Below, one piece after another: positions 1 through 9,084 of a DNA stretch of 64,000 nt. The notes under the pieces are model-generated. The model saw only the letters and a list, made by a program, of their open reading frames with translations. It did no database searches and was not told the DNA's origin. Positions within the stretch are counted from its first letter, which is position 1. Every line of letters begins with the position of its first letter. The translations under genes and the position numbers were made by a program. Source of the stretch: Stenotrophomonas maltophilia (lineage in GTDB: Bacteria > Pseudomonadota > Gammaproteobacteria > Xanthomonadales > Xanthomonadaceae); NCBI RefSeq assembly GCF_006974125.1, contig NZ_CP037858.1, positions 186,001 through 250,000 on the forward strand. The letters are read 5' to 3'.

Positions 1-1236
1 TGCGCGGGCCTCCAGCGCATCCACCACGCGGCGGGCGCTGCGGATGCCATCCTCATGGAAGCCCCAGCCCCAGTAGGCCCCTGCGAACCAGGTGTGGCGA
101 TGGCCCTGCAGCTCCGCCCAGCGCTGTTGTGCGCGCACAGCGGCGTGGTCGTGCACCGGGTGCGCATAGTGCAGCGTTCGCAGCACCCTGGCCGGGTCGA
201 TGGCATCGCTGCGGTTGAGGGTGACTACCAGCGGCGTGCTGCCGGGCAGGCCCTGCAGCAGGTTCATGCAGTAGCTGACCGTGCAGGGTGCTGCTGGATC
301 CTGCGGCACATGCGCGTTCCAGGCCGCCCAAGCCTTGCGGTTGCGCGGCAGCAAGGATGCATCCGTGTGCAGTACCGCCTCGTTGGATTGGTAGCGGATT
401 GCGCCGAGGATGTCGCGCTCGGGGGCATCGGCATCGGTCAGCAGGGCCAGCGCCTGGTCGCTGTGGCACGCCAGGATCACCTCGTCGAAGGCCTCCACGC
501 CAGCGGCGCTGTGCACGCGCACGCCCCAGGGCATGCGCTCGACGGCCGTGACCGGGCATTGCAGCCGCTCATGCACCCTCCAGTGGCGGCGCAGTGCATC
601 CACATAGCGGGCCGATCCGCCCGTGACTACGCGCCAGTCGGGGCGACCGGTCATCTGCAGCATCTGGTGGTTGGCCATGAACTGCGCCAGGTAGCGGGCC
701 GGAAATTCTCGCACCGTGGCCGCAGGAGACGACCACAACGCCGACGCCATCGGCAGCAGGTGCTCTTCCATGAACGCCTCGCCATAGCGCCGGCTGTGCA
801 GGTACTCGCCCAGCGTCGGGCCTTCTTCCTCGGCCAACAACAGCGGGGCATCCCGATAGAAGCGACGCAGGTCGGCCAGCATGCCCCAGAAACGCGGTGA
901 CACCAGGTTGCGTCGCTGGCAGAACAGGCCATCCAGCGAGGTGGCGTTGTATTCCACGCCACTGCGCTCGCTGTGCATCGAGAAGCTCATCGTGGTCTGC
1001 TGCGACGCCACGCCCAGCTCATCGAATAATGCCGTCAGCAGCGGGTAGTGCAGGGGATTGAAGACGATGAAGCCGGTGTCCACGGCCATGCGTGTGCCTT
1101 CCACCTGCACCTCGTGTGTGTGGGTGTGGCCGCCAAGATAGTCGTTGGCTTCGAACAGCGTGACGTCGTGCTGGCCATCCGGCCACCAGGCACTGGCCAG
1201 CCCCGCGATACCCGATCCGATGACCGCGATGCGCAT
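1..1236 (-). CDS. FAD/NAD(P)-binding amine-oxidase-like protein (partial)
   Basis: The reading frame starts at the ATG at 1236 and is still open at base 1, so the C-terminus lies outside the window. The first residues (MRIAVIGSGIAGLASAWW) form a dinucleotide-binding Rossmann motif GxGxxG, followed by an acidic residue at the end of beta2 (LFEAND) and the GGH segment typical of flavin amine oxidases. Family knowledge: proteins like this stand beside cyclopropane-fatty-acid synthase, DUF1365 and ChrR-type sigma factor genes, and are probably involved in lipid modification under singlet-oxygen stress. It starts one base after the stop of the desaturase, so the two are co-transcribed. The exact substrate is unknown. 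Confidence 0.85.
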   Translation of the reverse strand, partial: MRIAVIGSGIAGLASAWWPDGQHDVTLFEANDYLGGHTHTHEVQVEGTRMAVDTGFIVFNPLHYPLLTALFDELGVASQQTTMSFSMHSERSGVEYNATSLDGLFCQRRNLVSPRFWGMLADLRRFYRDAPLLLAEEEGPTLGEYLHSRRYGEAFMEEHLLPMASALWSSPAATVREFPARYLAQFMANHQMLQMTGRPDWRVVTGGSARYVDALRRHWRVHERLQCPVTAVERMPWGVRVHSAAGVEAFDEVILACHSDQALALLTDADAPERDILGAIRYQSNEAVLHTDASLLPRNRKAWAAWNAHVPQDPAAPCTVSYCMNLLQGLPGSTPLVVTLNRSDAIDPARVLRTLHYAHPVHDHAAVRAQQRWAELQGHRHTWFAGAYWGWGFHEDGIRSARRVVDALEARA

Positions 1237-1237
1237 G

Positions 1238-2188
1238 TCAGTACCTCGCCTTGGCCAGGACCCACTCGGGGATGGGCTTGAGCCCCTTGACCAGCCCCAG
1301 CGCCGCCATCGCGCGCAGCCCATACCAGGTCAGGTCGACTTCCCACCAGCGGAAGCCCTGGCGGACGGTGCCGGGAAAGAAGTGATGGTTGTTGTGCCAA
1401 CCCTCGCCGAAGGTCAGCAGGGCCAGCCAGAGGTTGTTGCGGCTGTCGTCGCGGGTCTCGAAGCGGCGACGGCCGAAGCGATGCGCCAGCGAATTGATGG
1501 TGACGGTGGCATGGAACAACACGATGGTGGAAATGAAGAAGCCCCACACCAGTAACTGCGGGCCAGTGGTGTGCAGGCCCGGCGCCCAGCGCTCCAGCCC
1601 GGCACCCAGCGCGTACAGTGCCGCGGCCAGCAGGACCGGCACGGCCGTATCAAAGCGGTCCAGCCAGCGCAGCTCCGGGAAGCGTGCCAGGTCCGGCACC
1701 CGCGACAGGTCGGTGGTGAAGGCTTCACGGGTCAGGAACCAGCCCATGTGGCTGCGCCAGAAGCCGCCTTCGCGCGGCGAATGCGGGTCCAGGGGCTGGT
1801 CGGCGTGGCGGTGATGGTGGCGATGATGCGCGGCCCACCACAATGGCCCGCGCTGCACGCTGGAAGCGCCGATCACCGCGAACACGAACTGCACGGCGCG
1901 CGATGCCTGGAAGGTACGGTGCGAGAAGTAGCGGTGATAGAACGCGGTGATGGCGAACATGCGCACCGCATAAAGCGCCGCGGCTACGATGACTGCCGTC
2001 CACGAGACACCGACCCAGATCACCGCGATGCAGGCCAGGTGCATCAGTGCGAACGGCACGGCGCGCAGCCAGTCGATCCGCCCAGGCCGCTCGCCAGTGG
2101 CTTCCGTGGCATTGCCGGTATCGAACCAGCGCTGCAGCGTGCGCAGCAGGCGCCAGCGTCGACGGGGAAGGGGCGCTACAGAGGCCAT
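1238..2188 (-). CDS. membrane acyl-CoA/fatty acid desaturase
   Basis: This is a 316-residue integral-membrane di-iron desaturase. The three histidine boxes are all present: HRYFSH at residues 85-90, HRHHH at about 122-126 and HNNHH at 265-269. Hydrophobic segments at about 45-82, 97-115 and 180-230 give the usual four-helix layout. The family introduces a cis double bond, usually at position 9, into acyl chains of CoA esters or lipids. The FAD oxidoreductase follows with one base between the genes, and the ECF sigma/ChrR pair lies upstream on the other strand. This suggests membrane-lipid remodelling in an oxidative-stress regulon. Acyl specificity cannot be read from the sequence. Confidence 0.92.
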   Translation of the reverse strand: MASVAPLPRRRWRLLRTLQRWFDTGNATEATGERPGRIDWLRAVPFALMHLACIAVIWVGVSWTAVIVAAALYAVRMFAITAFYHRYFSHRTFQASRAVQFVFAVIGASSVQRGPLWWAAHHRHHHRHADQPLDPHSPREGGFWRSHMGWFLTREAFTTDLSRVPDLARFPELRWLDRFDTAVPVLLAAALYALGAGLERWAPGLHTTGPQLLVWGFFISTIVLFHATVTINSLAHRFGRRRFETRDDSRNNLWLALLTFGEGWHNNHHFFPGTVRQGFRWWEVDLTWYGLRAMAALGLVKGLKPIPEWVLAKARY

Positions 2189-2269
2189 GGCGGATCTCGG
2201 CGGGTGTCGTGTCTTCCTGTACGCAGCAGGATGCGCAATGGATGCGCCACGGCGCAGTAAATTCCAACT

Positions 2270-3046
2270 TCACCTGGGCGTCACGACGCAACGCTCAGCC
2301 AAGGGTTGCGTCCATGCCTGTTGCCAGTCGCCTGCCGGTCGCTCGGCAGCAGGCGAGCTGAAGCGCACGGTCACCTGCGGGTAGCTGCCACGCTCATCGC
2401 GAAGGTTGCTGGTGCCGCGGAACTCCAGCAGGCGACGGTCGGCGCTGGCGTAGACCAGTGACAGGCGCGGTGCGATGCCGCCGTACCAGGTGTCCAGGCT
2501 GACCTCGATGGCCTGGGCGTCCAGGCCCTGCCAGCGAACAGGGCCGGTGCGCCGCACCTGCACCGGGAAGTAGCGCTGTCGGCCGGGCACCAGGAACGGC
2601 AGGCTGATGTGCTCGCCGCGCATCAGCGCGGGCCAGTGCAGGCGCACCGCTGAGTCGAATCCGGCATCGATCACTGCATCCGGCGGTGATTCAAGGCGGC
2701 GCTGACGCAGCTCACTGGCGGCATTTTCCTTCCAGTCAATCGACACGGAATCGCCGGCGGCCTGCACCTCTGCGGCCTGGCCGCTGCGGCGGTCTTCCAG
2801 CGAATAGCCCCGGGCCTGCGGGCGGGAGCTGGCAGGCAGATGCTTGCGGGCAAAGGGCTGGCCGCCCGGGCACTGGTACAGCACCCAGCGCTCGGCGCCC
2901 TCCGTCGCCTCGCGCCGCCAGTGCACTTCACGGTAGAGAATCTCGCCCTGCGCGGAAGTGGCCACGCCCTCGCTTCGCAGCCAGGGTGCCGCCAGCGCGG
3001 CATGGGGCAGGCACAGCAGCAACCAGGCAATGCGCATGGCGTTCAT
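2270..3046 (-). CDS. periplasmic protein of unknown function
   Basis: The product has 258 residues. An N-terminal signal peptide is clear (about residues 1-20, positively charged start, hydrophobic core, AxA-type end near ALAAP). The mature part is mostly beta-rich with no catalytic motif I recognise. It is in the same direction as the desaturase, 81 bases upstream, and divergent from the sigma factor gene, so it probably belongs to the same stress regulon. No function is assigned. Confidence 0.75.
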   Translation of the reverse strand: MNAMRIAWLLLCLPHAALAAPWLRSEGVATSAQGEILYREVHWRREATEGAERWVLYQCPGGQPFARKHLPASSRPQARGYSLEDRRSGQAAEVQAAGDSVSIDWKENAASELRQRRLESPPDAVIDAGFDSAVRLHWPALMRGEHISLPFLVPGRQRYFPVQVRRTGPVRWQGLDAQAIEVSLDTWYGGIAPRLSLVYASADRRLLEFRGTSNLRDERGSYPQVTVRFSSPAAERPAGDWQQAWTQPLAERCVVTPR

Positions 3047-3170
3047 CCGGGAGGGGAGTGCTCAGGTCATACGGCGGGGATGGGCGGTTGGATGCGTTGC
3101 GCTGCCTGCATCCAATTGCTGCCCCCGCGCGTACAGAGGACAGACCTTCACCCGCCCGCCGCGAACGCAG

Positions 3171-3794
3171 ATGTACCCTGACGCCGCCAGCACCCTCGCC
3201 AACTTCAACAGCGCACGCACCGTGTCCAGCTCCCAGCAGCCCAGCAGCGAGCCGAAAAACTGGGCCGGTGACATGGACGGTGTCGCGCGGCTGCGCGACC
3301 GCGACTGCTTCATGCGGATCTACGACTACTTCATGCCGCGGCTGTGCGTGTACCTGCGCGGCCTGGGCGCACCCGACGCCGTGGCCGAGGAGCTGGCGCA
3401 GGAATGCCTGTTGCGCCTGTGGTTGCGGGCCGTCGACTACGATGCGGCCCAGGGCGCGCTGAGTACCTGGCTGTACCGCATCGCCCGCAATCTGCATATT
3501 GATCGAGTGCGCCGTGAGCGTGGCTGGATGCAGGTGCAGGCCGCGGTGGAGGACGCGGCAACACTGGATGTGATCGAGCGCAGCAGCGCCGAACAGTTCG
3601 CTGACCACGCGCGTCTTCGCCAGCGCATCAATGAGCTGCCTGCGGTGCAGGCGCGGCTGGTGCGGATGTCCTATTTCGAGGCCAAGAGCCACAGCGAGAT
3701 CGCCGAGGCGCTGGGCATGCCGCTGGGCACGGTGAAATCACACCTGCGGCGCGCGTTCCTGCAGCTGCAGTCGAAAGTAGGAGGTGCGCTGTGA
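3171..3794 (+). CDS. rpoE: ECF RNA polymerase sigma factor, ChrR-associated type
   Basis: From the ATG at 3171 the product has 207 residues; a later ATG at 3273 is an alternative start. Region 2 is seen in FMRIYDYFMPRLCVYLRGLG through LAQECLLRLW and the STWLYRIARNLHIDR segment. Region 4 is seen in YFEAKSHSEIAEALGMPLGTVKSHLRRA, a helix-turn-helix that binds the -35 element. The stop codon overlaps the GTG start of a ChrR-type anti-sigma factor, the arrangement of the group that responds to singlet oxygen in Rhodobacter and relatives. Genes around it (desaturase, FAD oxidoreductase, truncated dehydrogenase) fit that regulon. The symbol is given by class only. Confidence 0.9.
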   Translation: MYPDAASTLANFNSARTVSSSQQPSSEPKNWAGDMDGVARLRDRDCFMRIYDYFMPRLCVYLRGLGAPDAVAEELAQECLLRLWLRAVDYDAAQGALSTWLYRIARNLHIDRVRRERGWMQVQAAVEDAATLDVIERSSAEQFADHARLRQRINELPAVQARLVRMSYFEAKSHSEIAEALGMPLGTVKSHLRRAFLQLQSKVGGAL

Positions 3795-4465
3795 ATCCGC
3801 ACCACCATCTGCACGAATCCACGCTGATGAGCTACGCCGCAGGCGCGCTTCCGGCGCCGTTGAGCATCGTGGCGGGCGCCCACCTGGAGCAGTGTGCGCA
3901 TTGCCGCCAGCGTCTGCGCGACGCAGAGGCGATCGGCTCGGTGCTGCTGGAACAGACCCAGCCGTCCGCTGGCGACGTGCGCCGCGAACGGTTGCGCGAA
4001 GCAATGCTGATGCAGCTGTCCACGGAAACGCCGATGGCCGTGGCTGGAGCCGCGCGCCAGATGCCAAAGGAGCGCCCCGAGGCCGATCCCGATCATCTGC
4101 CGGTGTCACTGCATCCGTACTTTGGCACCTCGCTGGGTGGCCTGCGCTGGCGCTGGATGGCGCCCGGGGTGCACTGCATCCGCGCCGAGCAGATGCCCTC
4201 GCTGATCATGCTGAAGATCGCCCCGGGCAAGTGCCTGCCCATGCACAGCCATGGCCGCAGCGAACTGACCCAGATCCTGCGGGGCTCGTACAACGATGCG
4301 CTGGGGCTGTTCGCGCCCGGTGACGTGGCGGACCTGGACGAGGATGTGGAGCACCAGCCGGTGACCGCGCCAGGGGTGCCTTGCATCTGCGTGTCGGCAC
4401 TCGACGCGCCGCTGGTGTTCAGTGGTTGGCTGGCGCGGAAGATCCAGCGCTTTGTGAAGCTCTAG
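3791..4465 (+). CDS. chrR: ChrR-type zinc-binding cupin anti-sigma factor
   Basis: The protein has 224 residues and starts at a GTG overlapping the sigma factor stop (GTGA). The N-terminal anti-sigma domain carries the zinc motif H31-x3-C35-x2-C38 (HLEQCAHC). The C-terminal cupin domain shows metal ligands His152, His154, Glu158 and His188. In characterised ChrR proteins the N-terminal domain holds the sigma factor inactive and the cupin domain is needed for release by singlet oxygen. Both metal sites look intact, so the switch should work. Confidence 0.9.
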   Translation: MNPHHHLHESTLMSYAAGALPAPLSIVAGAHLEQCAHCRQRLRDAEAIGSVLLEQTQPSAGDVRRERLREAMLMQLSTETPMAVAGAARQMPKERPEADPDHLPVSLHPYFGTSLGGLRWRWMAPGVHCIRAEQMPSLIMLKIAPGKCLPMHSHGRSELTQILRGSYNDALGLFAPGDVADLDEDVEHQPVTAPGVPCICVSALDAPLVFSGWLARKIQRFVKL

Positions 4466-4466
4466 G

Positions 4467-4889
4467 ATGGTTGCAGCGATGGCCACAGGCGCGCTGCGGG
4501 TTCTGCTGACCGGTGCCGCGGGGCTGGTCGGGCAGGGTGTGGCCCTGGCCTGCCAGCGCTCGCCACGGGTCGCCGATCTGACCGCACTGGTCCGCCACCC
4601 GGGCAGCCTGAACGGTCGTGGCAGCGGGCTGATCGTGCCGGACTTCCTCGGGATCGAGGAACGGCAGGATGATCTGTCGGGGTTCGATGCCTGCTTCTAC
4701 TGCGCGGGCGCTCCACCGTTGGGCACTGCCGAGACCGAGTACCGACGGGTGACGCTGGACACCACTCTGGCCGTCGCCGGGCACGGTGGAGTGCGCAGAC
4801 ATCAACCGGATCGCCGCTGGCGTGCGCGATCCGGCGGCCTGACCCCAGTGTGCTCGCCCGTCGTTGCATCCGGAAACAGTGCGGCGTAG
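4467..4889 (+). pseudogene. truncated NAD(P)-binding short-chain dehydrogenase/epimerase
   Basis: The reading frame of 140 residues begins one base after the chrR stop. It opens with a Rossmann motif (RVLLTGAAGLVGQG) and keeps the family pattern as far as YRRVTLDTTLAVAG (about residue 104). After this the translation turns into low-complexity arginine/proline-rich sequence. The active-site half and C-terminus expected of a protein of 210-230 residues are missing. I infer a 3' deletion near 4780 that left a non-functional stub. Family members are commonly the third gene of ChrR-type operons. Confidence 0.65.
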
Positions 4890-5015
4890 TCGTGATCGAG
4901 AAGCTGTTGCCAGCCTCGATAACCCGTCGGTTTCGCAGACAGGACATCCGCGCTGCACGCCGGCTCGACAGCGATTGCCCTACGGTAATCGTGAATTCCA
5001 ACAGATGCCACGCCC

Positions 5016-5309
5016 GTGAACCTGCAGACCGCACCCGCGCCCCAGTACCGCATGCTCCCTGACAGCTGCCAGTTTGAACTGCTGGATGTGGATGTGCTGC
5101 AGGATCCTGCCAGTGGCCGGCTGCTGCACCTGTACTCGCTGGTTGCCCGTTGCCTGTCCTGCGAGACGATCTTCAAAGCGGAAGAGGGGCAGGGCCTGGT
5201 CAGCCATACTGTGGCACGGGTGGTGCGATGCCCCACAGGCTGCGGCCAGCAGGCGTTCAAGCCGGCCCTGCTGCGGTCATGGCGCCCTCAGGCCATTGCC
5301 CAGGCATGA
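5016..5309 (+). CDS. small zinc-ribbon-like protein
   Basis: The product has 97 residues and a GTG start. Two cysteine knuckles are visible, CLSC and CPTGC, 25-30 residues apart, the second followed by GQQ. The spacing suggests one zinc-binding ribbon. Two more genes in this window (27920-28165 and 28256-28507) have the same layout: an N-terminal hydrophobic/acidic segment, CxxC, about 25 residues, CxxCG-x-x-Q. No function is known to me. It stands alone, 16 bases from the end of the convergent tspO gene. Confidence 0.65.
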   Translation: MNLQTAPAPQYRMLPDSCQFELLDVDVLQDPASGRLLHLYSLVARCLSCETIFKAEEGQGLVSHTVARVVRCPTGCGQQAFKPALLRSWRPQAIAQA

Positions 5310-5325
5310 GCGGCTGGCGACCTGG

Positions 5326-5811
5326 TCACAGCAGCCCGGGATTGGCCCGCCACACGGCGAAGTTGAGCGCCGAGGCGAACGAGATCCAGGCCAGGTAGGG
5401 AAGCAGCAGCACCGCCGCGATCGGGCGGATTCGCGCAAACGCGACGATCGTCGCGCACACCATCACAATCAACACAAGAATGTCAGCGAAGGCCAGGGCG
5501 CCCAGCTTCCAGCCGAAGAACAGCCAGCTCCACAGTGCGTTGACGGCCAACTGCACCAGATAGAGCACCAGCGCGGATCGTCCGTCACGCCAACCGCGTT
5601 CGCGCCAGACCAGCCATGCGGCCATTGCCATCATGGAGTAGAGCAGCGTCCACACCGGACCAAAGACGCTGGCCGGTGGCGCCCACGCTGGACGGGTGAG
5701 GGTGGCGTAGAAGCTGGCCGCAGACGTGGATGCCCATGCACCCAGGGCCGCCGCAACGAAGGTGATCGCCACCCATCCCAGAAGCCCGGAAACCTGTGAA
5801 CTCCGCTTCAT
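5326..5811 (-). CDS. tspO: TspO/MBR tryptophan-rich sensory protein
   Basis: The product has 161 residues, the usual length, with five hydrophobic helices. Family hallmarks are RPAWAPPASVFGPVWTLLYSMMA (helix 2) and NALWSWLFFG (helix 4), with many tryptophans. TspO proteins sit in the outer or inner membrane, bind porphyrins and cholesterol-like ligands, and act in tetrapyrrole handling and in responses to light and oxygen. A second light/oxygen-linked gene, the ChrR pair, is nearby. A small inverted repeat lies just upstream of the start (5828-5845). Confidence 0.92.
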   Translation of the reverse strand: MKRSSQVSGLLGWVAITFVAAALGAWASTSAASFYATLTRPAWAPPASVFGPVWTLLYSMMAMAAWLVWRERGWRDGRSALVLYLVQLAVNALWSWLFFGWKLGALAFADILVLIVMVCATIVAFARIRPIAAVLLLPYLAWISFASALNFAVWRANPGLL

Positions 5812-5827
5812 ACCTTGCAGCTCCCTG

Positions 5828-5845
5828 ATACAAGCGCTTTTGTAT
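5828..5845. promoter_or_regulatory. inverted repeat upstream of tspO
   Basis: ATACAA and TTGTAT are perfect six-base arms around a six-base centre, ending 17 bases before the tspO start codon. The position suits an operator close to the ribosome-binding site. The binding protein is unknown. Confidence 0.35.
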
Positions 5846-5883
5846 ACGCACAGAGGCTGCGAATGGATGCAGGCTGCGGACCT

Positions 5884-8079
5884 TCAGTCTGAAGAGCCGG
5901 CGGCAGCCGTTCCCTGGCTTGCTGGCAGCAGGGAAGGCTGTTGATCGAACCACTCGCGTGCCTTGGCCAGATGCCATTGGCGCCGGTCACCGTCCAGCTC
6001 GATCCCCGCACCCAGCAGCCCCCAGCGCAGGTAGAGGTCGCCGCGTTTGCGCTGTTCCAGCAGATCCAGCCGCGCGCGCACTGACAGGCGATCATTCTCG
6101 GCCTGCAGGCCATCGATCACCAGGTGGCCCGGGCGCCAGCGCAGCCTCGCCTGTGCATCCACCTGGCCGGAATCCAACAGCGACAAGGTCCAGCGCGGGT
6201 AGTCGGTGCGTTCGGCGAACAACGCCAGCAAGGGGCGCGCATCACTGAGCGTCAGATCGGTGGTGACGTCTACCTGGAAAGGCGACTGCGCATCGATGCG
6301 GCCGCGCTTGAAGGCCGCACGCCCTTTCCACGCAGTCGAGCGTTCACCACCGGCCAACTGCACGTTGCGTAGCTCGACCGTGGTGCCGGACAGATCGAAA
6401 TGACGCTGGTTGAAGTCGCCCCGGCGCAGCGTTGCGTTCACGTCCACATCGCCCCCCATGTCCAGGCCGGCGACCTTGGCGCTGGTGTTTCGCCCCTGCA
6501 GGCGGGCCGTGCCATGGCCAACGCGGCCATCGGTATCGAGGGTGGCATCACCACTGAGTGAGCCGGTGCCGCGCAGCAGGCGCACCTGCTTTGAACCGAG
6601 ATAGCGGTTGTAGGCGGACAGATCCGGAATCGTGGCCTCGCTGAAGCTCAAATGGGCGCGGACGCCCTTGCGCAGTTCCTGCAAACGGCCGTCGCCGGTC
6701 AGATCCAACGCCAGATCGCGGCCGTCGAACAGCCGAACGTCCTTGACATCGGTGGGACGCGCGGTGAAGTGGGGCAGGCGGACGGCAAGCAGGGCCTGAT
6801 TTGGAGCGCCTGACTTCAGTTCCCCGTGCGCGCTGGCGGTACCGGCAAGCCGGACGCCCGCCACCTCGGCAACTGCTTCGGCAGAGGGAATGTCCACCGT
6901 GCTGCCTTCGCTCAGCTCGCCGTTGCGCAGCCGCAGGTCGGCCTTCAGCGTGCCGCCGCCGTCCAGTTGCAGCCACGGCTTGCGGACGAACAGGGCGGGG
7001 ATCCAGTTGAGCGAGGTGAACGTCCATTCGCCGCGCACCGTGCCGGAGCTGCGCTCCAGCAACCGGGCGGGATCATGGAAGGGAATGTCACGACCGGTGA
7101 TGTGCAGGTCCGCGTCCACTTCGCCGCCCGAGCCGGGCCGGGGTGGCAGGCGTGCCTGCAGGCGCAGGTCATTGGCCACATTGAGCTGAAGGGCCAGCAC
7201 GCCGCGGTCGGGAGCACCGTCGCCAAGATAGAGCGGCACCTGCCAGAGAGCGTGATCGCCGGGCTGCAGCTGGCCGTCGATCAGGTGCGCCGAAATCTGC
7301 AGGCGGCCGGGCACCGGTGCGCTGGAGATCTTCGGGGCGGTGGCGTCCGTATCCATGCGCAGGCCCTGGCTGCGTGCATCAACATCCAGCTGGGCATGCA
7401 GGATCTTCAGTTTGGCGAGCCCAGGCGCCTGGTCCCGGTAATGGCGCGGGTAGCTGAAGCGCGCAGCCAGGTTCATGTTGCCCAGTAGCTGCACGCCGTC
7501 GAAACTGGTGTCCGCACCCTTGAATGTGACGGTTGAATCCAGGAGTTCCGAAGGACCGCCGCGCAGCTGCTTGACGAAGCCGACCGTGCCCTGGCCCTTG
7601 CCGATGATCAGCAGCTTGCCGAAACGGGCGCTGCGGATGCTGTCGCTGTGGATGGCATCGAAACGCAGCGTCCAACCCTGTTCGCTGCGTGGGGGCGGCG
7701 GAATGGCCTCTTCAACACGGCTGATCTCGGCCGATACGCCCGTGGCCTGCAGGCGCGGAACCCGTACTTCGCGCTGGAACAGCGGCAGGACTGCCAGTCT
7801 GGCGCTTGCCCGGTCGGCATGCAGCACGTAGACGGTGTGGTTGACGTGGCCGCGCATGTGCACGTTCCAGGCGATCACGTGGCCGGGCAGCAGCGTGATG
7901 GCCGGGCCCGTGCTCATCACGAACTTGTGCGGTTTGCGGTTGGTGACCTGGTCGAACAAGGGCGTGTTGAGGAAGATGTTGCCGGCCAGGAGATACAACA
8001 GGTAGATGCCCAGCAGGACGTAGGCAGGCACGCGCCATCGTCGAAGCCGGTGCGGGATGTGCGCGGATACAGGGGGCAT
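5884..8079 (-). CDS. AsmA/TamB-superfamily envelope protein
   Basis: This 731-residue protein has one N-terminal membrane helix (about residues 17-36, YVLLGIYLLYLLAGNIF). A long periplasmic part follows, rich in short beta-strand repeats. Patterns such as LRLRNGELSEGSTVDIP and TARLQGRNTSAKVAGLDMGGDVDVNATL are typical of AsmA, YhdP and TamB-like proteins, which form hydrophobic grooves carrying phospholipids between membranes. I cannot place it in a named subfamily. It stands alone, with about 130 bases before the divergent acetyltransferase. Confidence 0.7.
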   Translation of the reverse strand: MPPVSAHIPHRLRRWRVPAYVLLGIYLLYLLAGNIFLNTPLFDQVTNRKPHKFVMSTGPAITLLPGHVIAWNVHMRGHVNHTVYVLHADRASARLAVLPLFQREVRVPRLQATGVSAEISRVEEAIPPPPRSEQGWTLRFDAIHSDSIRSARFGKLLIIGKGQGTVGFVKQLRGGPSELLDSTVTFKGADTSFDGVQLLGNMNLAARFSYPRHYRDQAPGLAKLKILHAQLDVDARSQGLRMDTDATAPKISSAPVPGRLQISAHLIDGQLQPGDHALWQVPLYLGDGAPDRGVLALQLNVANDLRLQARLPPRPGSGGEVDADLHITGRDIPFHDPARLLERSSGTVRGEWTFTSLNWIPALFVRKPWLQLDGGGTLKADLRLRNGELSEGSTVDIPSAEAVAEVAGVRLAGTASAHGELKSGAPNQALLAVRLPHFTARPTDVKDVRLFDGRDLALDLTGDGRLQELRKGVRAHLSFSEATIPDLSAYNRYLGSKQVRLLRGTGSLSGDATLDTDGRVGHGTARLQGRNTSAKVAGLDMGGDVDVNATLRRGDFNQRHFDLSGTTVELRNVQLAGGERSTAWKGRAAFKRGRIDAQSPFQVDVTTDLTLSDARPLLALFAERTDYPRWTLSLLDSGQVDAQARLRWRPGHLVIDGLQAENDRLSVRARLDLLEQRKRGDLYLRWGLLGAGIELDGDRRQWHLAKAREWFDQQPSLLPASQGTAAAGSSD

Positions 8080-8212
8080 CTACTGCTCTAAAGGCCGGAA
8101 TTTCCTCAACTATTGCGGAGAGCATGGCGGTGGCGCGTGAAGCAGCTACGGCGCCAGAGCTCGATTCTGGTAGTGTCCGGCCTGGCCACCACCTCAGATC
8201 TGCAGGAGTCGC

Positions 8213-8692
8213 ATGGAAATTCGACCGGCCAGCGAAAGTGACTTCGACGCCATGTGGTGCATGTTCAAGTCAGCCATTGCGACGCAGGATGCGCTGCCTT
8301 TCGGCGGTGCTTTTGAGGTCGAAACGTTTCGCACGCATTGGTTCCAGGCCCAGACCCCTTATGTGGCCGTGCTGGAGGGCCAGGTTGTGGGCATGTACAA
8401 GATGGGGCCGAATTACCCTGATCTTGGGGCGCATGTGGCCAGCGCCACCTATGTGGTGGATGCGCCGGCACGAGGGCAAGGCGTGGGCCGGGCTTTGGCG
8501 GAGCACAGCCTGGAGCGGGCGAGGGCGGAAGGATTCCTGGCCATGCAGTTCAATTACGTGGTCGGTACCAATGGCCCGGCCGTGGCGCTGTACCGGAAGT
8601 TGGGGTTTGCAGTGGTGGGAACGTTACCGAAGGCGTTCCGGCATGGGACGCTGGGCCTGGTGGATGTCTTTGTGATGCACAGGTTCCTGTGA
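8213..8692 (+). CDS. GNAT-family N-acetyltransferase
   Basis: The product has 159 residues. The acetyl-CoA pyrophosphate loop is seen as RGQGVGRALAEH (motif A, Q/RxxGxG/A), followed by the conserved NxPAVALYRKLGF segment (motif B). The substrate cannot be predicted: GNAT proteins of this size acetylate amines, antibiotics or protein N-termini. Confidence 0.9.
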   Translation: MEIRPASESDFDAMWCMFKSAIATQDALPFGGAFEVETFRTHWFQAQTPYVAVLEGQVVGMYKMGPNYPDLGAHVASATYVVDAPARGQGVGRALAEHSLERARAEGFLAMQFNYVVGTNGPAVALYRKLGFAVVGTLPKAFRHGTLGLVDVFVMHRFL

Positions 8693-8763
8693 TGCGATGT
8701 GTCCGTCGCGCGTGTTCGGCGATATCCAGCCCAGGCTGGCTGCTCAATCCTTGAGGATGTCCC

Positions 8764-9084
8764 TTGGATCCATTGGTACAGTTTTTGCTGAGTCTGCTGG
8801 CGGGCGCGTTCCTATTTCTGTTGGATGTGGGGCATGACTACTGGAAGCGCCTGCGCTGGCTCTTCGGATGGGATCCCAATCTGGGCCATGAATCTGCCGA
8901 CAAGCTCATTTCCATTGCCAACAGGATGGCGATGGTGACGACCGCCTTGCTGTTGGTTTGGGCGATGACAGGCCCATCGCCGTACCGGAGGAACTGGGAG
9001 ATGGAGGTTTGGGGATTGGCGACCGGCACGTTGATTACGTATGTAGCGATCATCCTCAGCGCATCGGCGCGGGCCCGAGCCTAG
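8764..9084 (+). CDS. small membrane protein of unknown function
   Basis: The product has 106 residues with a TTG start preceded by GAGGATG. It has three predicted membrane segments: about residues 4-21, 56-70 and 83-100. The hydrophilic loop KRLRWLFGWDPN lies after the first. I do not recognise a family. Confidence 0.55.
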   Translation: MDPLVQFLLSLLAGAFLFLLDVGHDYWKRLRWLFGWDPNLGHESADKLISIANRMAMVTTALLLVWAMTGPSPYRRNWEMEVWGLATGTLITYVAIILSASARARA

